From assembly GCF_050003625.1 (NCBI RefSeq), contig NC_134398.1:202796583-202860582 (forward strand): a stretch of DNA of 64,000 bases, read 5' to 3'. This DNA comes from Haematobia irritans (Eukaryota; Arthropoda; Insecta; Diptera; Muscidae). The translations under genes and the position numbers were made by a program. Of this stretch, positions 25,501 through 37,500 are shown piece after piece (position 1 is the stretch's first letter; the number at the start of each line of letters is the position of its first letter). The notes under the pieces were generated by a model, which was not told where the DNA came from, did not search any database, and was given only the letters and a program-made list of their open reading frames with translations.

Positions 25501-28500
25501 GTAGCGAAAATTTTGTCAACATTTTATTTCTATATTTTATTTCCATATTTTATTTCTATAGAAAATTTCTAAAAAGGAGGTCCCTTGTCATTGAGCTTAA
25601 CGTAGAATCGGGCAGCACTCAGTGATAAGAGTGGTCTCACAATGGACTGAATATTCTAAGTGAGCCTGAAATATCGGACTGTCACTGTAACCTAATCTTC
25701 TATAGAAAATTTTGTCAAAATTTTATTTTTATAGAAAATTTTGTCAAAATTTTATTCATTAGGAAAATTTTGTCAAAATTTTATTTCTATAGAAAATTTT
25801 CTTACAATTTTATTCATATCAAAAATTTAGTCAAAATTTTATTTCTATAGAAAATTTTGTATATGTAGAAAATTTTCTCAAAATTTTAAATACATACAAT
25901 TTTTGTCAAAATTTTATTTCTATTAAAAATTGTTTTCCATCGAAAAATTTTTAAAAATTTTATTTGTACAGAAAATTTTGTCAGCATTTTATTTCTATAG
26001 AACATTTTGTTAAAATTTTATTTCCACAGAAAATTTTGTCAAAATTTTTTTCTACAGAAAATTTTATCAATATTTTATTTGTACAGAAAATTTTGTCAAA
26101 ATTTAATTTCTATAGAAAATTTTGACAATATTTTATATCTATAGAAAATTTTGTCAAAATTTTGTATATTTAGAAAATTTTGTCAAAATTTTATTTCTAT
26201 GGAAAATTTTATTTCCATCGAAAAAATTTTCAAAATTTTATTTCTAGAGAAAATTTTGTCAACATTTTATTTCTATAGAAAATTTTGTCAAAATTTTATT
26301 TCGACCGAATATTTTGTTAATTTTTTTTCTGGAGAAATTTTTATCAATATTTTATTTGTACACAAAATTTTTTCAAAATTTAATTTCTATAGAAAATTTT
26401 TTCAAAATTTTATTTCTATATAAAATTTTGTCAACCTTTTATTTCTACAAAAAATTTTGTCATAATTTTCTTTTTATAGAAAATTTTGTCAACATTTTAT
26501 TTCTATAGAAAATTTTGTCACAATTTTATTTCGACAGAATATGTTTGTTAAAATTTTTTTCTACAGAAATTTTTATCAATATTTTATTTGTACAGAAAAT
26601 TTTATCAAAATTTAATTTCTATAGATAATTTTGTCAAAATTTTATTCATTAGGAAAATTTTGTCAAAATTTTATTCATTAGGAAAATTTTCTCAAAATTT
26701 TATTCATATGGAAAATTTTGTCAAAATTTTATTTCTATAGAAAATTTTGTCAATATTTTATATCTATGGAAAATTTTGTCAAAATTTTGTATATATAGAA
26801 AATTTTGTCAAAATTTTACTTCTATGGAAATTTTATTTCCATCGAAAAATTTTTCAAAATTTTATTTCTAGAGAAAATTTTGTCAACATTTTATTTCTAC
26901 AAAAAATTTTGTCAAAATTTTATTTCGACAGAATATTTTGTTAATTTCTTTTTCTACAGAAAATTTTATCAATACTTTATTTGAACAGAAAAAATTTGTC
27001 AAAATTTAATTTCTATAGAAAATTTTGTCAATATTTTATTTCTATAGAAAATTTTGTCAAAATTTTATTTCTATCGAACCCTTTGTCAATATTTTATTTC
27101 CAAAGAAAAATTTTTCAAAATTTTATTCCTATAGAAAATTTTGTCAACATTTTATTTCTATAGAAAATTTTGTCAACATTTTATTTCGACAGAATATTTT
27201 GTTAAAAGTTTTTTTCTACAGAAATTTTTATCAATATTATATTTGTATCAATACTTTATTTGAACAGAAAAAATTTGTCAAAATTTAATTTCTATAGAAA
27301 ATTTTGTCAAAATTTAATTTCTATAGAAAATTTTGTCAATATTCTATTTCTATAGAATTTTTTTTCAAAATTTTATTCCTATATACAATTTTGTCAAAAT
27401 TTTATTTTGATAGAAAATTTTATCAAAATTTTATTTGTATAGAAAATTTTATCAATATTTTATTTCTATGGAAAATTTTATTTCTATCGAAAAATTTATC
27501 AATATTTTATTTCCATCGAAAAATTTTTGAAAATTTTATTTCTAGAGAAAATTTTGTCAGCATTTTTTTTCTACAGAAAATTTTATCTATATTTTATTTG
27601 TACAGAAAATATTGTCAATATTTAATTCCTATAGAAAATTTTGTCGAAAATTTTATTCCTATATAAAATTTTGTCAAAATTTTTTTTAATATTAACTAAG
27701 TCATTCCGTTTGAAATCGAAATAGTGATCCTATATCCCATAAAGTATATATATTCTGGGTGGTGGTGAAATTCTGAGTCGATTTAGCTATGTCCGTCCGT
27801 CCGGCTGTCCGTTCGTCTTTGGAAATCACGTTAACTTCCGAACGAAACAAGCTATCGACTTGAAACTTGGCACAAATAGTTGTTATTGATGTAGGTCGGA
27901 TGGTATTGCAAATCGGCCATATCGGATCACGTTTACGTGTAGCTCCCATATAAACCGATCCCAGATTTTGCTTGTGGATCCTCTTGGAGGTGCAAGTTTC
28001 ATCCGATCCGTTTGAATTGTGGTACGTGGTGTTAGTATATGGTCTCTAACAACCAAGCAAAAATTGGTCCATATTGGTCCATAATTATATATAGCCCCCA
28101 TATAAACCGATCCCAGATTTGACCTCGGGAGTCTCTGTCGGTACTAATCACAAAAAAATTAGACCAATAGATTCATACATGTACATAGCCCGCATATAAA
28201 CCAACCCCATATTTCACTTCTGCCTCTCTTTCCCGCGCAAAAATGCATAAATACTGGTCAAGAACTGAATTATGTAGGTTTTTAATATGCCTTTTTGCCG
28301 AATATATACCCCGTATGGACTAACTTCCAATCTAGAAGACGATGTTAAGAAGTTTTAAGATACCTTGCCATCGACAAGTATTACCACAACCCAAGTAATT
28401 CGATTGTGGATGACAGTCTTTAGTAGAAGTTTTTTATGCAACCCATGGTGGAGGGTACATAAGATTCGGCCTGGCCGAACCTACGGCCGTATATACTTGC

Positions 28501-31500
28501 TTCTATAAAATATTTTTGTCAGAATTTTAGTTCTGTAGAAAATTTTGTCACAACAATAAAATACAATATTCAATCACAACCCTAAAAGTATGCTCTACAG
28601 ATTTAGGAATGCCCAGGATATAAGGAAAAAAATATGTGATATTCTTTGAGAAGAGAAATTTGATAAAAAAAAACAATTTTAATTATTAATTTTTTTTTGT
28701 TAAAGATATTTAAATGAATTTTTCATTGATAAACCTATAATACCTATACCACATGATTTACGAGAAGATATGCGGCCTCGTGTCTTTGCCAATATTGAGG
28801 ATATCTATACGTGGCATAAGGAGTAAGTTTTACTAAATCAAATCAAAAATTTTCCATATTCACAGCAACAAAAAAAATGTTTTATTTGAAAAATTAGCTA
28901 CTTCATCCTACAATTTAAATTTCGAAATTAAATCATTTGTGGAAAATTTGATGTATATTTTAATATAATTTATTTGTTTAGATATTTTCTCCCCGAGCTG
29001 ATAAAACATAGTGAATGCTTATCGGATTTGGCAAAAGTTTTCATTGATTCTGAATATGATTTTGAGAAATATGCCAGGTATGGCAGCAATAGGAATATGT
29101 CGGAATTTATTGTCTCCAAATATTCGAAATATTTCAATGCAGTACAAGATAAACTAAAAAAGCAATGCCATCAAAGATTAGATGTAAGTTTTAAATTTGT
29201 GTTAATTTTGTTTAAGATATTTATTTGTTGTTGTTTTTTTTTTAATGTTACAGTTTAATGGTCTCTTAATGTCTCCTCTGCAAAGATTAGCCCAGTATAA
29301 AATTATACTCGAAGGAATTGCCAAACAACTTAAGGAATTGAAAGTACATTATGAAAATATACCAAAAGCCGTGCAAACGATTCAAGTAGGTTTAATTTTC
29401 TTTTCAAATAAAACCTAATTTATACTAACAATAATGTTATATCAATTTCTTCAAAAGTCGCTATTTGAAATTACCAATTTGCTTGAGTTGTTTAGTGTGC
29501 CAGTAATGGAAAATTTTCGTTGCAACAAAACGTGTTATATTGAATGAGGCCATATTCCAGCAGCTGTAGAGCATATCAACTTTATGTTGCTACCATTTCA
29601 GAAATAAAATTTTGTCAAAATTTTCTATATAAGTAAAATTTTGAAAAAAAAAAAATTTTATTGAAATAAAATTTTGCAAAAATTTTCTATAGAAATAACA
29701 TTTTGACAATATTGAAATAAAATTTTTGACAAAATTTTCTATATAAATAAAATTTTGACAAAGGTTTCTACAGAAATAAAATTTCGACAAAATTATCTAT
29801 AGAAATATAATTTTGACAAAATTTGCTATAGAAATATGATTTTGACAAAATTTTCTATAGAAGTAAAATTTTGACAAAAATTTTGTATTGAAATAAAATT
29901 TTCTCAAAATTTTCGATTGTTGACAAAATTTTCTATATGAATAAAATTTTGAGAAAAGTTTCTACAGAAATAAAATTTCGACAAAATTATCTATAGAAAT
30001 ATAATTTTGACAAAATTTGCTATAGAAATATAACTTTGACAAAATTTTCTATAGAAGTAAAATTTTGACAAAAATTTTGTATTGAAATAAAATTTTCTCC
30101 AAATTTTCGATAGAAATAACATTTTACCAAAATTTTGTATTGAAATAAAATTTTTGATAAAATTTTCTATATGAATAAAATTTTGACAAATGTTTCTACA
30201 GAAATAAAATTTCGACAAAATTATCTATAGAAATATAATTTTGACAAAATTTGCTACAGAAATATGATTTTGACAAAATTTTCTATAGAAGTAAAATTTT
30301 GACAAAATCATCTATAGAAAACAATTCTGATAAAATTTTCCATAAAAATAAAATTTTGCCAAAATTTTCTATAGAAATAAAATTTTGTTGTTGTTTGTTT
30401 GATTTCAGCTTAAAACCATGCATTGACTAAACTACAAGTGTAGCTTAACCAACAGAGGAAAATAATGTTTGTCAAATTTATTTGGGCAACGCCCTATAGA
30501 CTTCAAGATGGTTGGATGGACTGATAATTGGTTGATAGTTTTGCTGCAAGTGATGAGGAATGTGGTAATTCCGAAATTGGGCTTTGCCCAAATAAATTTG
30601 ACAAACATTATTTTCCTCTGTTGGTTAAGCTACACTTGTAGTTTAGTCAATGTATGGTTTTAAGCTGAAATCAAAAAAAACAACAGCAATGATTAAAGAA
30701 AAAACCAACAATATCAAAACAAAACGAATGGAATAAAATTTTGTATTGAAATTAAATTTTTGAAAAAATTTTCTATAGAAATAAAATGTTGTCAAAATTT
30801 TCGATAGAAATAACATTTTGACAAAATTTTGTATTGAAATAAAATTTTTGACAAAATTTTCTATATCAATAAAATTTTGACAAAAGTTTCTGCAGAAATA
30901 AAATTTCGACAAAACTATATATATAGAAATATAATTTTGACAAAATTTGCTATAGAAATATAATTTTGACAAAATTTACTATAGAAATATAATTTTGACA
31001 AAATTTTCTATAGAAGTAAAATTTTGACAAAATTTTCTATAGAAGTAAAATTTTGACAAAATTTTCTATAGAAGTAAAATTTTGACAAAATTTTCTATAG
31101 AAGTAAAATTTTGACAAAATTATCTATAGAAGTACAATGTTGACAAATTTATCTATGAAAATAACATTTTGACAAAATTTTCTATAGAAATAAAATTTTG
31201 ACAAAATTTTCTATAGAAATAAAATCTTGTTAAAATTTTCTATAGAAATAAAATTTTGACAAAATTTCTATAGAAATAAAGTTTTGTCAAATTCGATTTT
31301 GATAAGAAATTTTGTCAAATTTTCATCTCTATAGGAAATTTTCTCCAAGTTTAATTTCTATAAGAAATTTTGTCAAAATTTGATTTTTATTAAAAATTTT
31401 GTCAACATTTGATATCTAAAGGAAATTTTCTCAAAATTTCATTTACAAAATTTTTTCAAATTTTCGTTTCTATGTAAAATTTTGTCAAATTTTAATTTCT

Positions 31501-34500
31501 ATAGGAAATTTTGTAAAAATGTGATTTCTGAGGATATTTTTTGAAAATTTTGTTTCAGTAGGAAATTTCCCTAAAATTTCAATTCTGTAGAACATTTTCT
31601 AAAAATTTCATTTCTATAGGAAATTTTGTCAAAATTTCAGTTCTTGGGGAAATTTTGTCAAAATATTATTTCTACAAGAAATTTTCTCAAAATTTCATTT
31701 CTACAAGAAATTTTGTCAAAATTTGATTTTTATAAAAAAAATTGTCAAAATTTGATTGTTAAAGGAAATTTTCACAAAACGTCATTTCTATAGTAAGTTT
31801 TCTCAAAATTTCATTTAGGAAATTTTTCAAATTTTCATTTCTATGTGAAATTTTGTCAAATTTTAATTTCTATAGGAAATTTTTTAAAAATTCGATTTCT
31901 AAGGATATTTTCAGAAAATTTTGTTTCAGTAGGAAATTTCTCCAAAAAATTTCTTAAAATTTCATTTCTGTGGGAAATTTGCTATAAATTTAATATCTAT
32001 AGGAAATTTTGTCAAAATTTCAGTTCTTGAGGAAATTTTCTCCAAATTTCAGTTCTATCGGGAATTTTGTCAGAATTTTATTTTTATAAGAAATTTTTGT
32101 CAAAATTTCGTTTCTCTTGGAAATTTTCCCAAAATTTCATTTCCATAGCGAAGTTTTTCAAAATTGTATTTCTATTAGAAATTTTCTCCAAATTTCGTTT
32201 AATGTTTATAAGAATTTCTGTCAAAATTTGAGTTTTGTATGAAATTTTTTTCAAAATTTAATTTTGTAGGATTTTTTTTCTAAATTTCATTTCTAGGAAA
32301 ATTTGTAAAAATCAAATCAAATCGAATTTTAAATTCAAATTTTCTCAAAGTTTCATTCCTATAGGAAACTTTGTTAAAATTTCTTTTCATTGGAAATTTT
32401 TTCAAAATTTCATTGCTATGGGTAATTTTCTCGAAATTTCATTTTTATAGGAAATTTTGTCAAAATTTCATTTCTCTAGGAAATTTTTGCATATTTTCCT
32501 TTCTATAGGAAATGTTAGCAAAATTTTCTATAGAAATAAAATTTTGACAAAATTTTCTATAGTAATAAAACTTTGACAAAATATAGAAATAAAATCTTGT
32601 TAAAATTTTCTATGGAAATAAATTTTTTCTATTCAATGACTCTATTAATCATGTTCCTTAATGTAAATCTGTCCATAAAGCTCGATTAATAATTGTAAAA
32701 TTAGATAATTTTTGACAAAATTATCTTTGAAAATAAAATTTGATAACATTTTTTTTAGAAATAAAATTTTGACAAAATTTTCTATAGAAATAAAAGTTGG
32801 AAAAATTTTTCTATAGAAATAAAATCTTGTTAAAATTTTGTATAGAAATAAAATCTTGTTAAAGTTTTCTATAAAAATAAAATTTTGGCAAAATTTCTAT
32901 TAAAATAAAGTTTTGAATAAATTTTCCAAATTTTCTATAAAAAAAAAGTTTTGTAAATTTTCTCCAGAAATCAAATTTTGACTAAATTTTCTATGTAAAT
33001 CAAATTTTGACTAAATTTTCTAAATAAATCAAATTTTGACAATATTTTCTGTAGAAATAAAATTTTGATAATATTTTCTATAGAAATAAAATTTTGAGAA
33101 AATTTTGTAGAAATAAAATTTTTAAAAAATTTTGTATAGAAATAAAATTTTGACAAAATTTTCTATAGAAATAAAATTTTGAAAAAAATTATATAGATAT
33201 ACAATTTTGACAAAATTTTCTATATACATAAATTTTTGACAAAATTTTCTATAGAAATAAAATTTTAATAAAATTTTCTATAGAAATAATATGTTGCCAA
33301 AATTTTGCATAGAAAAAAATTTACAAAATTTTCTATAGACATAAATTTTTGACAAAATTTTGCATAGAAAAAAAATTGACAAAATTTTCTATAGAAATAA
33401 AATGTTTACAAAATTTTGCATAGAAAAAAAAAAATTGACAAAATTTTCTATAGCAATAAAATTTTGACAAAACTCAATTTTTTCTTTAAGAGCCAATCAC
33501 ATACATAATCTGCATATAACTTTTGCATATTACAAAATTTGAAATATTGAAGAAAAAGAAAAAAACACACACACACACAAAATATGAAATGTGTGGCATG
33601 AAATGGCACATAAATAGCCTCGAAAGCAAAGGAAAGTGGTAATTTACTGATACTGTTATAACTGTTTTCGACTATGTATAGAGGGTTTAACCAACGAATC
33701 ACCATTTATTTCTTATTAATAATTAAGCCTCTTATTATCTCAAACGTCTCTTTCAGAAAGTCTTAAATAATGTCAACGATTTTATCGCACTTCAAGGCAT
33801 TAGAAATTTCGATGGATTCATATCGGATCAGGGTCAATTGATATTTCATAATAATCTGCTATGTAAATATAATGAGAAGAAAATGCGCTATTATGTGTTT
33901 CTCTTTAAACGTCTGCTGATCTTTACCGAGAGACATGGATCAAAGTGTCAGTTCTCACTCACCACCTACAATTACAAGATGAGCATACCAGTATGATTAA
34001 CAACTGAATGACTTTACTTATTTGCTCTCATTGAATTTTGCTCTTTCAGATGAATAAAATCCATATAAGAGAATTACCGAATAAACGATTTTTATTAAAA
34101 TCTACAACTCCCGATGGCTCGGAAATGAATGTGACATGCTATGGAGACAATGAGGATCATTATTCCCAATGGGTCCATCACATACAGGAACAAATAAAAT
34201 TACAAGCAGATTTGATAAATAATCTGGTAAATCCAACAGGATTTGAAAGGGAGGTGATGTAATATCTATCTGTGTTGTGATTGAAGGAATCCACAGAATC
34301 TAAATTAATAGTGTTTACAAAAATAGTGTTTAAGAAAGCCCAGCCATATTTTAAATTTACATACCTTGTTTAGTAATAAATTCATAATAAAAATTATTTG
34401 CTTCTGAAATCCTCGATTTGATTAAAAGGCTCAACAAACTGGATACAAAAATAGTTGCCACAAGGAAAAAGAAAGGAACCTATATTGTCAGTTCAAATGC

Positions 34501-37500
34501 TGAGAAGTAATGGCAACATTCTATAATAAAATTTCTCAAAATTTCATTTCTATAGGTAATTTTCTTAATAAATCATTTCCGTTGGAAATTTTGACAAAAT
34601 TTTATATCTATAGGAAATTTCGTCAAAATTTCATTTCTATAGGAAATTTTGTCAAAATTTCAGTTCTTGAGGAAATTTTCTCCAAATTTCATTTCTATAG
34701 GTAATTTTCTTAATAAATCATTTCTGTTGGAAATTTCGTCAAAATTTTATTTCTATAGTAAATTTTATCAAAATTATATTTCTATAGGAAATTTTCTTAA
34801 ACTATGATTTCTTCAGAAAATTGCTCAACATTTCATTTCTGTGGGACTTTTTTCCAAAATTTCGTTTCTATAGAAATTGTTTTCCAAAAATTTGGATTCT
34901 ATAGGAAATTTTGACATAATTTCATTTCTATAGGAAATTTTCTCAAAATTTCATTTCTATAGTAAAGTTTGTCAAAATTTCAGTTCTTGAGGAAATTTTC
35001 TCCAAATTTCATTTCTATCGGAAATTTTGTCAGAATTTTATTTTTATAAAAAATTTTATCAAAATTTCGTTTCTATTTGAAATTTTCCCAAAATTTAATT
35101 TCTATAGTGAAGTTTATTAAAATTTTATTTCTATTGGAAATTTTCTCTAAATTTAATTTAATGTTTATAAGAAATTTTGTCAAAATTTGAGTTTTGTAAG
35201 AAATTTTTGTCAAAATTTGTTTTTTAAGAATTTTTTCTAAATTTCATTTTTAGGAAAATTTGTAAAAATCAAATCAAGTCGAATATTAAATTCAAATTAT
35301 CTCATAATTTCATTTCTATAAGAAATTTAATAAAGGAAATTTGTCGAAATTTCATTCCTATAGGAAATTTTGTTAAAAACTTACTAAAAATTTGGTTTCT
35401 AACGGAAAATGTGTCAAATTCGATTTTGATAAGAAATTTTGTCAAATTTTCATTTCTATAGGAAACTTTCTCCAAGTTTAATTTCTATAAGAAATTTTGT
35501 CAAAATTTTATTTTTATAAAAAATTTTGTCAACATGTGATATTTAAAGGAAATTTTCTCAAAATTTCATTTCTATAGTAAATTTTCTCAAAATTTAATTT
35601 AGAAAATTTTTTCGAATTGTCGTTTCTATGTGAAATTTTGTCAAATTTTAATTTCTATAGGAAATTTTGTAAAGATGTGATTTCTAGGATATTTTCTGAA
35701 AATTTTGTTTCAGTAGGAAATTTCCTTAAAATTTCATTGCTATAGGAAATTTTGTCAAAATTTCAGTTCTTGAGGAAATTTGGTCAAAATTGCATTTTTT
35801 AATTTTTATCAAAAATTTCAAATGTCAAATTTGATTTTTAAAATAAATTTTCTCAAAAGTTCATTTCTATAGTAAATTTTCTGAAAATTTCATTTAGAAC
35901 ATTTTTTAAAATTTTTATTTCTATGTGAAATTCTGTCAAATTTTAATTTCTATAAGAAATTTTATAAAAATTCGATTTTTAAGGATATTTTCTGAAAATT
36001 TTGTTTCAGTAGAAAATTTCCCTAAAATTTCATTCCTATAGAAAATTTTCTTAAAATTTTATTTCTATAGAAAATTTTATCAAAATTTCAGTTCTTGAGG
36101 AAATTTTCTCAAAATTTCATTTCTACAAGAAATTTTGTCAAAATTTGATTTTTATAAAAAATTTTGTCAAAATTTGATTTTTAAAGGAAATTTTCTCAAA
36201 ACGCTATTCATTTCATTTAGAAAGTTTTTTAAAATTTTCGTTTCTATGTGAAGTTTTGTCAAATTTTAATTTCTATAAGAAATTTGGTAATAATTCGATT
36301 TCTAAGGATATTTTCAGAAATTTTTTTTGAGTAGGAAATTTCCCTAAAATTTCATTTCTATAGAAAATTTTCTTAAAATTTCATTTCTGTGGGAAAGTTC
36401 AAAATTTCAGTTCTTGAGGAAATTTTCTCAAAATTTCATTTCTACAAGAAATTTTGTCAAAATTTGGTTTTTATAAAAAATTTTGTCAAAATTTGATTTT
36501 TAAAGGAAATTTTCTCAAAACGCCATTTCTATAGTAAATTTTCTCAAAATTTCATTTAGGAGATCTATTCAAATTTTCGTTTCTATGTGAAGTTTTGTCA
36601 AATTTTAATTTCTATAGGAAATTTTGTAAAAATTCGATTTCTAAGGATATTTTCCGAAAATTTAGTTTTAGTAGGAAATTTCCCTAAAATTTCATTTCTA
36701 TAAAAAATTTTCTCAAAATTTCATTGCTATAGGAAATTTTGTCAAAATTTCAGTTCTTGAGGAAATTTGGTCAAAATTTAGTTTTTTAATTTTTATAAAA
36801 AATTTTCTCAAAATGTGATTTTTATAAGGAATTTTGTTAAAATTTGATTTTTAAAATAAACTTTTTCAAAAGTTCATTTCTATAGTAAATTTTCTCAAAA
36901 ATTCATTTAGGAAATGTTTTAAAATTTTTATTTCTATGTGAAGTTTTGTCAAATTTTAATTTCTGTAAGAAATTTTGTAAAAATTCGATTTCTAAGGATA
37001 TTTTCAGAAAATTTTGTTTCAGTAGGAAATTTCCCTATAATTTCATTTCTAAAGAAAATTTTGTTTAAATTTCATTTCTGTGGGAAAGTTGCTATAGATT
37101 TCATTTCTATAGGAATTTTTTTCAAAATTTGAGTTCATGAGGAAATTTTCTCCAAATTTCATTTCTATCGGAAGTTTTGTCTGAATTTTGTTTTTATAAA
37201 AAAAATTGTCAAAATTTGATTTTTAAAGGAAATTTTCTTAAAACGCCATTTCTATAGCAAATTTTCTCAAAATTTAATTTAGGAAATTTATTCAAATTTT
37301 CATTTCTATGTGAAATTTTGTTAAATTTTAATTTCTATAGGAAATTTTGTCTGTGGGAAATTTGATATAAATTTAATATCTATAGGAAATTTTGTCAAAA
37401 TTTCAGTTCTTGAGGAAATTTTCTCTAAATTTCAGTTCTATCGGAAATTTTGTCAGAATTTTATTTTTATAAGAAATTTTTGTCAAAATTTCGTTTCTCT

